Part shown: positions 1 to 8,619 of the stretch, in pieces
Layout of the letters: each line of letters begins with the position of its first letter
Position numbering within the stretch: the stretch's first letter is position 1
Source of the DNA: Variovorax sp. DXTD-1
GTDB taxonomy: Bacteria; Pseudomonadota; Gammaproteobacteria; Burkholderiales; Burkholderiaceae_C
Length of the DNA stretch: 64,000 bases
Reading direction: 5' to 3'
NCBI RefSeq assembly: GCF_003984625.1
Contig: NZ_RWKH01000015.1
Location: 62,001-126,000, forward strand
The notes under the pieces: model-generated
Told to the model about the DNA's origin: nothing
Seen by the model: the letters and a program-made list of their open reading frames with translations, nothing else
The model's database searches: none
Program-made: the position numbers and the translations under genes

Positions 1-1383
1 ATGCTTCGCTACAAGGTCACGATGGAAACGCGCAAGTTCCTCGACGCCAACGGCTTCATCGACATCGAGACGCCGATGCTCGGCAAGTCCACGCCCGAAG
101 GCGCGCGCGACTACCTGGTGCCTAGCCGCGTGCATGACGGCAGCTTCTTTGCGCTGCCGCAGTCGCCCCAGCTCTTCAAGCAGCTCTTGATGGTGGCCGG
201 CTACGACCGCTACTACCAGATCGTGAAGTGCTTCCGCGACGAAGACCTGCGCGCCGACCGCCAGCCTGAATTCACGCAGATCGACATCGAGACCTCGTTC
301 CTCGCCGAAGAAGAAATCCGCGAGATGTTCGAGGGCATGATCCGCAACGTGTTCCGCAATGCCGCGGGCATCGACCTGCCGGTGTTCCCGACCATGACGT
401 ACGCGGACGCCATGTTCAAGTACGGCTCCGACAAGCCCGATCTGCGCGTGAAGCTCGAGTTCACCGAACTCACCGAGCTCATGAAGCGCGTGGAATTCAA
501 GGTGTTCTCCAACGCCGCCACCATGCAGGGCGGCCGTGTGGTGGCACTGCGCGTGCCGGGCGGCGGTGCCGAAGGCGGCCTGTCGCGCGGCGAAATCGAC
601 GCGTACCAGGAATTCGTCAAGATCTACGGCGCCAAGGGCCTGGCCTACATCAAGGTCAACGACGCAGCCGCCGGCCGCGAAGGCCTGCAGAGCCCGATCG
701 TCAAGAACCTCGACGACGCCTCGCTGGCCGAGATCATCGCCCGCACGGGTGCCTGCAACGGCGACATCCTGTTCTTCGGCGCCGACAAGGAAAAGATCGT
801 CAACGATGCCATCGGCGCGCTGCGCGTGAAGATCGGCCACAGCGCCTTCGGCAAGAAGGCCGGCCTGTTCGACGACCGCTGGGCGCCTCTGTGGGTGGTC
901 GACTTCCCGATGTTCGAGTTCGACGAGGAAGGCCAGCGCTGGAGCGCCGTGCACCACCCGTTCACCGCGCCGAAGGACGGCCATGAAGACCTCATGGACA
1001 CCGCGCCCGAGAAGTGCATTGCCAAGGCTTACGACATGGTGCTCAACGGCATCGAGATGGGCGGCGGCTCGGTGCGTATCCACCGCGAGGAAGTGCAGAG
1101 CAAGGTGTTCCGCGCGCTCAAGATCAGCGCCGAGGACGCCCAGCTCAAGTTCGGCTTCCTGCTCGACGCGCTGCAATACGGCGCCCCGCCGCACGGCGGC
1201 ATCGCCATCGGCCTGGACCGCCTGGTCATGCTGATGACCGGCGCCGAGTCGATCCGCGACGTGATCGCCTTCCCCAAGACCCAGCGCGCGCAAGACCTGC
1301 TCACGCAGGCGCCGAGCCCGGTCGACGAGAAGCAGTTGCGCGAGCTGCACATCCGGCTGCGCAACGTGCAGCAACCCGCCTGA
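1..1383 (+). CDS. aspS: Aspartyl-tRNA synthetase, C-terminal part (5' end outside window)
   Basis: Charges tRNA-Asp with aspartate in the cytoplasm. The 460 visible residues cover the class II catalytic core: motif 2 ([16 protein letters not shown], about residues 78-93), the GAD-type insertion, and motif 3 near the C-terminus ([12 protein letters not shown]). Bacterial AspRS is about 590-600 residues, so the N-terminal anticodon-binding OB fold lies upstream of the window. The ATG at base 1 is an internal methionine, not the start. Whether the enzyme is discriminating or also charges tRNA-Asn cannot be decided from this part. The Nudix gene begins 7 bases after the stop, which suggests co-transcription. 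Confidence 0.95.
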   Translation: MLRYKVTMETRKFLDANGFIDIETPMLGKSTPEGARDYLVPSRVHDGSFFALPQSPQLFKQLLMVAGYDRYYQIVKCFRDEDLRADRQPEFTQIDIETSFLAEEEIREMFEGMIRNVFRNAAGIDLPVFPTMTYADAMFKYGSDKPDLRVKLEFTELTELMKRVEFKVFSNAATMQGGRVVALRVPGGGAEGGLSRGEIDAYQEFVKIYGAKGLAYIKVNDAAAGREGLQSPIVKNLDDASLAEIIARTGACNGDILFFGADKEKIVNDAIGALRVKIGHSAFGKKAGLFDDRWAPLWVVDFPMFEFDEEGQRWSAVHHPFTAPKDGHEDLMDTAPEKCIAKAYDMVLNGIEMGGGSVRIHREEVQSKVFRALKISAEDAQLKFGFLLDALQYGAPPHGGIAIGLDRLVMLMTGAESIRDVIAFPKTQRAQDLLTQAPSPVDEKQLRELHIRLRNVQQPA

Positions 1384-1390
1384 TGCGCCC

Positions 1391-1864
1391 ATGACGACGA
1401 GCATCCGGCCCTGGAAGATTCCGGAGTCGGTGCTGGTCGTCATTCATACGCCGGCGCTCGACGTGCTGCTGATCCGGCGCGCCGATGCCAATGACTTCTG
1501 GCAATCGGTCACCGGCAGCAAGGACCTGGCCGACGAGCCGCTCATGCTCACCGCCGCGCGCGAGGTGGCCGAGGAAACCGGCATCCAGTGCGGCGAGGGC
1601 ACGCCGCTGGCCGCGCGGCTGGTCGATTGGCAGCTGAGCAACGTCTACGAAATCTACCCCGGTTGGCGCGCACGCTATGAACCGGGCGTGACGCACAACA
1701 CCGAGCACCTGTTCGGCCTGTGCGTGCCCGAGCGCCTGGTGCCCACCCTGGCACCGCGCGAGCACACCGACTGGAAATGGCTGCCCTACCGCGAGGCGGC
1801 CGACGCGTGCTTTTCTCCGTCGAATGCCGAAGCCATTCTGTTGCTGCCAGAATTTGCCAGATGA
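1391..1864 (+). CDS. nudB: Dihydroneopterin triphosphate diphosphatase (Nudix, NudB-type)
   Basis: A 157-residue Nudix hydrolase that probably removes pyrophosphate from dihydroneopterin triphosphate, the step after GTP cyclohydrolase I in folate synthesis. The Nudix box spans residues 42-65 and ends in REVAEETGI with the metal-binding glutamates. The WQSVTG stretch before it is typical of NudB. It starts 7 bases after aspS, and folE is encoded about 0.8 kb downstream, which fits the pathway. Its stop overlaps the ATG of the next gene (ATGA). Substrate is inferred from family resemblance and context. Confidence 0.85.
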   Translation: MTTSIRPWKIPESVLVVIHTPALDVLLIRRADANDFWQSVTGSKDLADEPLMLTAAREVAEETGIQCGEGTPLAARLVDWQLSNVYEIYPGWRARYEPGVTHNTEHLFGLCVPERLVPTLAPREHTDWKWLPYREAADACFSPSNAEAILLLPEFAR

Positions 1865-2613
1865 ACCTGCCGGCACACACCCTTCGGGTCGCGACCTACA
1901 ACATCCACAAGGGTGTGCAAGGCATCGGGCCGGCAAGGCGGCTGGAAATCCACAACCTGGGGCATGCGATCGAGCAACTGGACGCCGACATCGTCTGCCT
2001 GCAGGAGGTTCGCAAGATGAACCGGCAGGCCGCGCTCCGCTTCGAGCGCTGGCCCGAGCTTCCGCAGGCCGACTTCCTGGCGCCCGAGGGCTACACCGCG
2101 GTTTATGAAACCAATGCCATCACGCGCCACGGCGAGCACGGCAATGCGCTGCTCACCCGCTGGCCGGTGATCCGCACCGGCCACCAGGACATTTCCGACC
2201 ACCGCTTCGAACAGCGCGGGCTGCTGCACGTGGTCATCGAGGTGGAGGGCCGGCCCGTGCATGCCATCGTCGTGCACCTGGGGCTCATCAAGGGCAGCCG
2301 CGTGCGGCAGGTCGCCCGCCTGCGGGAGTTCATCGAGCGCGAAGTGCCGGCCGGCGAGGCGGTGGTGGTTGCGGGCGACTTCAACGACTGGGGCGCGCGC
2401 ATGCGCTACGCCATGAACGCCATGGGCCTGCGCGACACCAGCGACCTGCGCGGGTCGCGAACCCTTACCTATCCCTCGCGCCTGCCCGTGGCGCAGCTCG
2501 ACTTCGTCTATGGGCGGCACCTGGAGCCGGTGGCCTGTTCGGTGCCGCGCGGGCCGATCTGGGCGCGAATGTCCGACCACCTGCCGCTGGTCGCCGACTT
2601 TGCGCTGGCATGA
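1861..2613 (+). CDS. Endonuclease/exonuclease/phosphatase-fold protein (YbhP-like)
   Basis: A 250-residue protein of the EEP (DNase I/exonuclease III-like) metal-dependent superfamily. Visible landmarks are Asn14 (TYNIHKG), Glu49 (CLQEV), the GDFNDW motif in the second half and the C-terminal SDHLPLVADF motif. It resembles E. coli YbhP, encoded beside cardiolipin synthase B, but no cls gene is present here. The substrate (DNA, phospholipid or inositol-phosphate type) is unknown. The ATG overlaps the nudB stop by 4 bases, pointing to translational coupling. A longer in-frame reading upstream lies inside nudB and is rejected. Confidence 0.85.
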   Translation: MNLPAHTLRVATYNIHKGVQGIGPARRLEIHNLGHAIEQLDADIVCLQEVRKMNRQAALRFERWPELPQADFLAPEGYTAVYETNAITRHGEHGNALLTRWPVIRTGHQDISDHRFEQRGLLHVVIEVEGRPVHAIVVHLGLIKGSRVRQVARLREFIEREVPAGEAVVVAGDFNDWGARMRYAMNAMGLRDTSDLRGSRTLTYPSRLPVAQLDFVYGRHLEPVACSVPRGPIWARMSDHLPLVADFALA

Positions 2614-2677
2614 GGCGCGCTTTTGCTGGCTTCTCCCTGCTGGGCCTGCAAAATGCGTTCGCTGATACCATGCGCGG

Positions 2678-3409
2678 ATGCTGAGGAAAACCGACGTGGA
2701 ACCGCGCCCTGACGGAAACAACGACGACGAGGGCACCCCCGTCTCGGTGAAGATCCGCGAACGCCTGACCGCCGCGCGCAAGCGCTTCAACGCCAACGAC
2801 AACATTGCCGAGTTCATCGAACCCGGCGAACTCGAGTCGCTGCTCGACGAAGTCGAAGTGAAGATGAAGAGCGTGCTCGAAAGCCTGGTGATCGACCTCG
2901 AGAACGACCACAACACTGGCAACACCGCACGCCGCGTGGCCAAGATGTACCTCAACGAAGTGTTCAGGGGCCGCTACGTGGCGCCGCCTTCGCTCACCGA
3001 GTTTCCCAACGCCGAGCACCTGAACGAGCTGATGATCGTCGGCCCGATCACCGTGCGCAGCGCCTGCTCGCACCACTTCTGCCCGATCATCGGCAAGCTG
3101 TGGATCGGCATCATGCCCAACGAGCACACCAACGTGATCGGCCTGTCGAAGTACGCGCGCCTTGCCGAATGGGTCATGGGCCGGCCCCAGATCCAGGAAG
3201 AGGCGGTGGTGCAACTGGCCGACCTCATCCAGGAAAAGACCCAGCCCGATGGCCTGGCGCTCGTCATGGAAGCCGAGCACTTCTGCATGGCTTGGCGGGG
3301 CGTGAAGGAAATGGACAGCAAGATGATCAACTCCGTGATGCGCGGCGTGTTCCTGAAAGACCCGAGCCTGCGCCGCGAATTCCTCTCCCTGCTGCCGAGG
3401 AGGAGCTGA
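2678..3409 (+). CDS. folE: GTP cyclohydrolase I
   Basis: Converts GTP to 7,8-dihydroneopterin triphosphate, the first step of tetrahydrofolate (and pterin) synthesis. The 243-residue protein carries the zinc ligands Cys130, His133 (CSHHFC) and Cys203 (HFCMAWRG), and the VIGLSKYARLAEW segment of the active site. The N-terminus is about 20 residues longer than E. coli FolE and acidic. The start ATG at 2678 is the first in-frame one. The nearby NudB-type gene acts on its product. A BLUF photoreceptor gene starts two bases after its stop. Confidence 0.93.
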   Translation: MLRKTDVEPRPDGNNDDEGTPVSVKIRERLTAARKRFNANDNIAEFIEPGELESLLDEVEVKMKSVLESLVIDLENDHNTGNTARRVAKMYLNEVFRGRYVAPPSLTEFPNAEHLNELMIVGPITVRSACSHHFCPIIGKLWIGIMPNEHTNVIGLSKYARLAEWVMGRPQIQEEAVVQLADLIQEKTQPDGLALVMEAEHFCMAWRGVKEMDSKMINSVMRGVFLKDPSLRREFLSLLPRRS

Positions 3410-3411
3410 AC

Positions 3412-3834
3412 ATGCTGGTCCGACTTCTCTACGCCAGCCGCGCCGTCGATACCAGCCCCGAGGCCATCGACGCCATCCTCGCGCAATCGCGCACGCACAA
3501 CCCGTCTTGCGGCATCACGGGCATTCTTTGCTACGGCGCCGGCACCTTCCTGCAGGCGATCGAAGGCGGGCGCATGGCCGTGAGCGAGCTCTACGGCCAC
3601 ATCCAGCGCGATGCGCGCCACAAGGACGTGGTGCTGCTTCACTACGAAGAAATTTCCGAGCGCCGCTTCGGCGGCTGGACCATGGGGCAGGTCAACCTCT
3701 CCAAGCTCAACGCCTCGACGCTGCTCAAGTACTCGGAAAAGCCCGAGCTGAATCCGTATGCGGTCTCGGGCAAGGTCTCGCTGGCGCTGCTCGAGGAACT
3801 GATGGCCACCGCGGCCATCGTCGGCCGCCACTGA
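3412..3834 (+). CDS. BLUF-domain blue-light sensor protein
   Basis: A 140-residue stand-alone BLUF protein, expected to bind FAD and sense blue light. The residues of the flavin switch are present: Tyr7 (LLYASR), Asn30, Gln48 (FLQAIEG), and the Trp89/Met91 pair (GGWTMG). No catalytic output domain (EAL, GGDEF or cyclase) is attached; after the BLUF fold only about 40 residues remain, so signalling must go through a partner. It begins two bases after folE and is almost certainly co-transcribed with it. The partner is unknown. Confidence 0.9.
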   Translation: MLVRLLYASRAVDTSPEAIDAILAQSRTHNPSCGITGILCYGAGTFLQAIEGGRMAVSELYGHIQRDARHKDVVLLHYEEISERRFGGWTMGQVNLSKLNASTLLKYSEKPELNPYAVSGKVSLALLEELMATAAIVGRH

Positions 3835-3890
3835 AGCCAGTGGTGCCCGCGCCAGGCACTCCGCGTTCCCCCGGCCTCGCATAACCCGGA

Positions 3891-4772
3891 GTGCCGCTCT
3901 CCGCCTTCGCATTGATCCTGCTTGCCGGGATCATTCACGCCAGCTGGAACATCGCCGCCAAGAAGGCGAACGGCGACGCGCGCTTCGCGTTGCAAAGCGG
4001 CGTCTTCATGGCTGTTGTGTGGGCCCCGGTGGGCATCACGCTGGGCTGGAGCGTGGTGCCGACCTGGGGCTTGAAGGAGTGGGGCTTCGTCGCGCTGAGC
4101 GGCGTGCTGCACGTCATCTACTACGTCATTCTGCTTCGCGGCTACCGCAAGTCCGATCTCACCGTGGTCTATCCGCTGGCGCGCGGTTCGGGACCGCTGC
4201 TGTCCTCGCTGGTCGCCATCCTGTTCCTTGGCGAGCGCATCAGCCTGGTTGGCGTTGCAGGCATTTCGGGCGTGGTGCTGGGCGTGTTCCTTGTGGCCGG
4301 CGGACCGGGCCTGTGGCGCAAGAAGCATGACCCGGCCCAGCGCGCGCGGGTTCACAAGGGCGTCCGCTACGGCGTGCTGACGGGGGCCTTCATCGCGGCC
4401 TACACGGTGGCCGACAGCTATGCGGTGAAATTCCTGGCCATGTCCCCGATCCTGCTCGACTACTTCGGCAACCTGGTGCGCGTGGGGCTGCTGCTGCCCG
4501 CCGGGCTGCACGACCGCGCCGAAACGGCGCGGATGTGGCGCGCGCAGTGGAAATACGCGCTGCTGGTGGCGATGATCAGCCCCGTTTCGTATGTGCTGGT
4601 GCTCTATGCGGTGCAGCAGGCGCCCATTTCCCATGTTGCGCCGGCCCGCGAAGTCTCGATGCTTTTCGCGGCGCTGATCGGTGGCCACCTGCTGCGCGAA
4701 GGCGACCGCCTGCTGCGGCTGCTGGGGGTCGCATTCATTGCCGCCGGGGTGGCGGCACTCGCACTGGGGTGA
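3891..4772 (+). CDS. EamA/DMT-superfamily transporter
   Basis: A 293-residue inner-membrane protein of the drug/metabolite transporter superfamily with about ten hydrophobic segments arranged as two EamA repeats. The first repeat ends with the GLWRKKHDP cytoplasmic loop. The start is a GTG at 3891. Substrate cannot be predicted. The gene is followed after one base by a DUF429 gene in the same direction, so the pair is probably co-transcribed. Confidence 0.85.
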   Translation: MPLSAFALILLAGIIHASWNIAAKKANGDARFALQSGVFMAVVWAPVGITLGWSVVPTWGLKEWGFVALSGVLHVIYYVILLRGYRKSDLTVVYPLARGSGPLLSSLVAILFLGERISLVGVAGISGVVLGVFLVAGGPGLWRKKHDPAQRARVHKGVRYGVLTGAFIAAYTVADSYAVKFLAMSPILLDYFGNLVRVGLLLPAGLHDRAETARMWRAQWKYALLVAMISPVSYVLVLYAVQQAPISHVAPAREVSMLFAALIGGHLLREGDRLLRLLGVAFIAAGVAALALG

Positions 4773-4773
4773 G

Positions 4774-5607
4774 ATGAACGCGCCGCTGCTGTTCGGATGC
4801 GATTTTTCTTGCGCGCCCACCTCGCGCAAGCCGGTCGTCGTTGCCGCCGGACGCACCAGCGGGACGGGCGAGCTGGTGCTGACCGGTCTCCAGCGCTTCA
4901 CCACACTCGACGCCTGGGCCGAGTGGCTGCGCAGCGAGCCGGCGTGGATCGGCGGCTTCGATTTTCCGTTCGGCCTTCCGCGCGAATTGGTCGAGCATCT
5001 GCGGTGGCCGCTGGAATGGAACGCGCTCATGGCCCACTATGCGAGCCTGAGCCGCGCGGAGATTCGCGCCACCTTTGCCGCCTTCTGTGCCGCGCGTCCG
5101 GTCGGCGGCAAATTTGCGCACCGCGCAACCGATGCGCCTGCCGGTTCGAGCACGTCGATGAAATGGGTCAACCCGCCGGTGGCGTTCATGCTCCATGCGG
5201 GCGTGCCGCCGCTCCTGGCTGCCGGCGCGAGCCTTCCGGGGCTGCACATCGGCAGCAACAAAGACCGCGTTGCGCTCGAGGCCTACCCCGGGCTGCTGGC
5301 CCGCGAGCTGATCGGCCGCCGAAGCTACAAGAACGACGAGGCGGCCAAGCAGACGCCGGAACGGCTGGCGGCACGCACGAGCCTGCTCGCCGCGCTCGAG
5401 GCGGGCACCACGCGCCTGGGCCTGCGGGTGGCGCTCGGCAGGGCGCAACGCACCGAATTGCTGGGCGATGCGCGCGGCGATCACATCGATGCGGTGCTTT
5501 GCCTTGTCCAGACCGCGTGGAGCGCACAGCGCGTATCCACGCCCGGGCCCGGTTTCGGCTTGCCGGAGAACTTCGATCCGATCGAGGGATGGATCGTCAC
5601 GGCCTGA
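4774..5607 (+). CDS. DUF429 domain protein (predicted RNase H-like fold)
   Basis: A 277-residue protein of the DUF429 family, which is predicted to adopt an RNase H-like fold; its biochemical role is not established. Acidic residues in fitting positions are Asp9 (FGCDFS), the Asp in GGFDFPFGLP near residue 66, and the Asp residues of the C-terminal DARGDHIDAVLC segment. The ATG at 4774 lies one base after the stop of the EamA gene. No further clue to function is visible. Confidence 0.75.
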   Translation: MNAPLLFGCDFSCAPTSRKPVVVAAGRTSGTGELVLTGLQRFTTLDAWAEWLRSEPAWIGGFDFPFGLPRELVEHLRWPLEWNALMAHYASLSRAEIRATFAAFCAARPVGGKFAHRATDAPAGSSTSMKWVNPPVAFMLHAGVPPLLAAGASLPGLHIGSNKDRVALEAYPGLLARELIGRRSYKNDEAAKQTPERLAARTSLLAALEAGTTRLGLRVALGRAQRTELLGDARGDHIDAVLCLVQTAWSAQRVSTPGPGFGLPENFDPIEGWIVTA

Positions 5608-5681
5608 GCCTTCTTGTCCTACAGGGTTTCGCGCCGGCCGCGACTCCCGCGTCGTCGGCCCGAAAGCTAGATTGGGAAGGC

Positions 5682-5701
5682 GGTCCGGCCTTGTCCGGAC
5701 C
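5682..5701. terminator. Hairpin between DUF429 gene and BON lipoprotein gene
   Basis: Perfect 7-bp inverted repeat, GGTCCGG and CCGGACC, separated by 6 bases, 75 bases after the DUF429 stop. No T-tract follows on the plus strand, so intrinsic termination is uncertain. It could also be a mRNA processing or protein-binding site upstream of the next gene. Confidence 0.3.
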
Positions 5702-5757
5702 CCCTGCGCGCAACCCGCGCGCGTCAACCGCTCTTCGGAGCGAAACGGAGGATTCCA

Positions 5758-6279
5758 ATGAAAAGAACTGCCCAGACCCTCGCCATGCCGTTTTCACGCA
5801 CATGGCTCGCCGTGCTGCTGATGGCGGGCGCGGCATTGACGCTTGCCGCTTGCGACGCCTCGGACAACCGCACCGCGGGCGAGAAACTCGACAGCGCCAT
5901 TGCAAAGACCGAGAAGGCGGCCGAGACGGCCGCCGCCAAGACAGGCGAGGCCGTCAAGGACGCCAAGGCCGAGATCGATGCCTCCGGCACCACTGCCGAG
6001 GTGAAGGACGGCATGGCCAACATGACGGACGCCGCAAAGAGAGCAGGCACAGCCGCGAGCGCGACGGTGGACGATGCCGCGATCACCGCATCGGTGGCCG
6101 CGGGTCTGGCCAAGGACCCGGACCTGAGCGCGATCAAGATCGACGTGGACACCAAGGCAGGCGCAGTCAGCCTGAAGGGGCCCGCGCCCACGGCCGCCGC
6201 AAAGGCTCGCGCCGAGGAAATCGCCAAGGGCGTGCAGGGCGTGACCTCGGTGGACAACCAGCTTGAAGTGAAGAGCTGA
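5758..6279 (+). CDS. BON-domain lipoprotein
   Basis: A 173-residue predicted lipoprotein. The signal peptide ends in the lipobox LTLAAC with Cys32 as the lipidated residue. Residues about 40-105 are Ala/Lys/Glu-rich and probably helical. The C-terminal 70 residues form a BON domain (ITASVAAGLAKDPDL to VTSVDNQLEV), associated with periplasmic or outer-membrane stress proteins such as OsmY. A strong Shine-Dalgarno sequence (GGAGG) precedes the ATG. It sits beside a block of stress-type membrane genes on the other strand. Confidence 0.85.
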   Translation: MKRTAQTLAMPFSRTWLAVLLMAGAALTLAACDASDNRTAGEKLDSAIAKTEKAAETAAAKTGEAVKDAKAEIDASGTTAEVKDGMANMTDAAKRAGTAASATVDDAAITASVAAGLAKDPDLSAIKIDVDTKAGAVSLKGPAPTAAAKARAEEIAKGVQGVTSVDNQLEVKS

Positions 6280-6304
6280 ACGCGCTCTGCCTCGTCTCAA
6301 ACAA

Positions 6305-6331
6305 AAAGCCCGGTTCGTCCGGGCTTTTTTT
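6305..6331 (+). terminator. Rho-independent terminator after BON lipoprotein
   Basis: Stem AAGCCCGG/CCGGGCTT with a 5-base loop (TTCGT) and a run of seven T on the plus strand, 26 bases after the stop codon. The A-run before the stem lets it also work on the minus strand, where it would terminate the ferritin-like gene. Confidence 0.9.
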
Positions 6332-6337
6332 GTTGCA

Positions 6338-6355
6338 GAGCCCTCGCGAGGGCTC
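6338..6355. terminator. Perfect palindrome downstream of ferritin-like gene
   Basis: The 18-base perfect palindrome GAGCCCTCGCGAGGGCTC lies between the T-run terminator and the stop of the minus-strand ferritin-like gene. It could form a second hairpin and support termination from that side. Confidence 0.4.
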
Positions 6356-6362
6356 GTGAAGA

Positions 6363-6920
6363 TCAGTGGCCGAGCCAGTCCTTGAGCTCGTCCGCGTGCT
6401 CTTCCTCGTCGGAAAGAATGTCTTCCAGCATGCGCCGGGTGGTCGGGTCCTTGTCGCCGATCAGCGCGATCATCTGCCGGTACGTTTCCACCGCAATGCG
6501 CTCGGCCACGAGGTTGGCGCGCACCATGGCCTGCAGGTCGGTCGATTCGTCGTAGCCGGCGTGGCTGCGTTCGAGCAGGTGGGTGGGGGCAAAGTCGGGC
6601 TCGCCGCCCAGTTGCACGATGCGTTCCGCAATGCGGTCGGCGTGGGCCGACTCTTCGTTGGCGTGCACCAGGAATTCTTCCGCAATGGCAGGCGACGACA
6701 CACCGCTGGCGGTGAAGTAGTGGCGCTTGTAGCGCAGCACGCACACCAGCTCGGTGGCGAGCGCATCGTTCAGCAGCTTCACGACATCGTCGCGCCAAGG
6801 GCCGTAGCTCGGCGTGACCGCGCCTTCGTCGAGGCTGTTGGCCGCCGCCTCGATGGCTTTTTCGTCGAGCACCAGGTGCTCGTGCTTTGCCGGGTTGGTA
6901 ACCGGGGAGTTCGCATTCAT
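6363..6920 (-). CDS. Ferritin-like di-iron domain protein
   Basis: A 185-residue four-helix-bundle protein of the ferritin-like superfamily. A complete di-iron ligand set is visible: Glu57, Glu90-x-x-His93 (EESAH), Glu140 and Glu172-x-x-His175 (EEEH). This suggests iron or peroxide handling of the bacterioferritin/Dps kind, though true orthology to Bfr is not shown. The start ATG at 6918-6920 has AAAGGA upstream and overlaps the stop of the preceding gene by 4 bases. It is the last gene of a short minus-strand cluster. Confidence 0.85.
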   Translation of the reverse strand: MNANSPVTNPAKHEHLVLDEKAIEAAANSLDEGAVTPSYGPWRDDVVKLLNDALATELVCVLRYKRHYFTASGVSSPAIAEEFLVHANEESAHADRIAERIVQLGGEPDFAPTHLLERSHAGYDESTDLQAMVRANLVAERIAVETYRQMIALIGDKDPTTRRMLEDILSDEEEHADELKDWLGH

Positions 6921-7411
6921 GGAGGGTCCTTTCGTGGGCTGGTGTTTTTCTGATGCATCAACGTGTTGACGACGTCTGCCACATCGGATGTCTTGAGCAC
7001 CGCCGCCAGCACTGCCGTGAACGAGAGCAGGCGCCACGGCTTGATCAACACGATGGCGGCGCCCGTGGCGGCAGCAATGGCCATGAGCTTGGCCGGCTCC
7101 TTGCGCGCATAGTGCTCGAGCAAGGGGCGTGCGAGCTGGCCCACCGCATGGGCGGGGTGCCGGCGCCACCAGCGCTCGGTCATGCTGCGCGCCATCGACG
7201 TCCACCGATGGCGGCTGCTGCGAGGAGGCGTCTCTTGCTGCGCGCCGTCTGCGGCGTACATCTCCGGATGGTCTTCCTGCGCCGCGTACCGCCTGCCGTG
7301 GCGGCTGTCGCGCGGCTCGTCGTCTTCGCCGTTCAAATGCCGCACGAGTGCACGGCGCGAAAGCGCAAGGCGCTCCTGCGGCGTGAGCGAACTGCGGTCA
7401 GCGGCGTTCAT
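6917..7411 (-). CDS. Hypothetical membrane-anchored protein
   Basis: A 164-residue protein with no family I recognise with confidence. The first 100 residues are hydrophilic and rich in Arg, His and Glu. One or two hydrophobic helices follow (about residues 110-145, including LMAIAAATGAAIVLI). It overlaps both neighbours: 14 bases with the upstream DUF1469 gene and 4 bases (ATGA) with the ferritin-like gene. Translational coupling within a stress-type operon is therefore likely. Confidence 0.7.
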   Translation of the reverse strand: MNAADRSSLTPQERLALSRRALVRHLNGEDDEPRDSRHGRRYAAQEDHPEMYAADGAQQETPPRSSRHRWTSMARSMTERWWRRHPAHAVGQLARPLLEHYARKEPAKLMAIAAATGAAIVLIKPWRLLSFTAVLAAVLKTSDVADVVNTLMHQKNTSPRKDPP

Positions 7412-7781
7412 GGCGAGCTCCTGCTTCGTGCAATGCCTGCAGGTCTGCGTCGACCTGGGCGCGAAGATCGTCGAACGCATAGCCCGGGAACGGCCGGCTT
7501 GCCACCCAGGCGCAAATCCCGGCGATCACCAGCGCAACGCCCGGCACCGCCACGAGCACCCAATGGAAGCTGCCATGCAGCACGCCCATCAACACCGCAA
7601 CCCCGATGAGCCCGAGCGCCAGCATGGCGCTCGCGGCGGCGACCGCGCCCGCAACAATGCGGGCGACCAGCCCGTGCCCCGCCTCGGAGGCTTCTTGCCT
7701 GACAAGAGCGGCGTAGTTGGCGGCGTGTTCGGCGATGAGTTCCGGATGCCCGAGCACCGTGGAAAAAATCGGATGAAGCAT
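7398..7781 (-). CDS. DUF1469 / phage-holin-family membrane protein
   Basis: A 127-residue protein resembling the DUF1469 (Actinobacterial holin-X/YqjE) family: a short amphipathic N-terminus, then two adjacent hydrophobic helices (about residues 40-90). Despite the holin label no phage genes are nearby. YqjE-like proteins occur beside YqjD-like ribosome-tethering proteins, and a DUF883/YqjD-type gene lies just upstream here. The role is probably in envelope stress but is not proven. Confidence 0.75.
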   Translation of the reverse strand: MLHPIFSTVLGHPELIAEHAANYAALVRQEASEAGHGLVARIVAGAVAAASAMLALGLIGVAVLMGVLHGSFHWVLVAVPGVALVIAGICAWVASRPFPGYAFDDLRAQVDADLQALHEAGARHERR

Positions 7782-7816
7782 GGTGCGCGGAATCGGTGGA
7801 ACGGGGCGTCAGCCGA

Positions 7817-8191
7817 TCAGTATTCGTCCCGGCGGCTGCGGCTGGCCAGCACGATGAGTGCGGTAATTGCCGCGCCGGCTGCCGCAGCAATCAGCACCGA
7901 ACGCACGGGCTGGTCGGAGATGTAGCGGCCGGTGACGTCTGCTGCCTGCTCCAGGCGGCGCTGTGCGCGAGCGCTGGTGGTCGAAGCGGCGTCGAGGCCG
8001 CGCTGCACGGCCTGCTGCACGCGTGCCGCCAGCTGTTCGACAGCCGGTTCCGCGTCGCGGCGCAGTTCGCGGACCTTCTCGCCGGCCGCATTCACCGCGT
8101 TCTGTGCGTAGGCGCGGGTGGACTCGACAGCCTCGTTGGCGGTCTGGCGTGCGTCGTCGGCGAGTTGTGAGGGAGTCTTGGTCGTGTTCAT
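7817..8191 (-). CDS. DUF883 family protein (ElaB/YqjD-like)
   Basis: A 124-residue protein with a long helical, Ala/Arg/Glu-rich N-terminal region and a C-terminal membrane anchor (SVLIAAAAGAAITALIVLA) ending in an Arg/Asp tail. This is the layout of ElaB/YqjD. E. coli YqjD is an inner-membrane protein that binds ribosomes in stationary phase; that role is inferred here. AAGGAAA lies about 10 bases before the ATG. It forms a stress-type minus-strand cluster with DUF1469 and DUF1328 genes. Confidence 0.8.
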   Translation of the reverse strand: MNTTKTPSQLADDARQTANEAVESTRAYAQNAVNAAGEKVRELRRDAEPAVEQLAARVQQAVQRGLDAASTTSARAQRRLEQAADVTGRYISDQPVRSVLIAAAAGAAITALIVLASRSRRDEY

Positions 8192-8248
8192 GATGAGAAT
8201 TTCCTTTCCGGGGAGATGAATTGCGGGAGGCTGTTGATCGTAACTAAG

Positions 8249-8413
8249 CTACTTGCGCCTGAGCACGCCGGCCAGGAAACTGGCAATGGCAAGTACGGCG
8301 AAGATCACGAAAAGGATCTTGGCGATTCCTACCGCGCTGGCGGCAATGCCGCCGAAGCCGAACACCGCGGCAATCAGCGCAATGACCAGAAACACCACCG
8401 TGTAATGCAACAT
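8249..8413 (-). CDS. DUF1328 small membrane protein (YtjA-like)
   Basis: A 54-residue protein made almost wholly of two hydrophobic helices separated by a Gly-rich turn ([18 protein letters not shown]) and ending in a basic tail (LRRK). This matches the DUF1328/YtjA family. It is common next to stress-response genes in betaproteobacteria, but its role is unknown. The MLHY start was preferred over an upstream in-frame ATG because the extra residues are hydrophilic and unlike the family. Confidence 0.8.
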   Translation of the reverse strand: MLHYTVVFLVIALIAAVFGFGGIAASAVGIAKILFVIFAVLAIASFLAGVLRRK

Positions 8414-8619
8414 GTGGACTCCTTCGAGACTTCGCTCGTTGTTGTGGGACTGCGCGTTCAAAAAAGATGAAATGAACGGCACAGGAGCAACCTTAAGTGG
8501 CGCCCCTGCAAGGCCCTGTCAGCGGCTGGGCGCGGGGAACGTAGGAGACGACCGAGTTCCCCCTTCACCTGCCGTGCACGGGCGCCGCCGTTCGCGCCGG
8601 CCGCGCAGCCGGCTGTGCC

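Noticed and set aside
1..3. ATG at base 1 as start of aspS
   Set aside because: The visible part lacks the N-terminal domain of AspRS, so this Met is internal to a gene cut by the window edge.
7398..7781. Prophage remnant suggested by a holin-like protein
   Set aside because: DUF1469/holin-X proteins are common in stress clusters. No phage structural, lysis or integrase genes are nearby.
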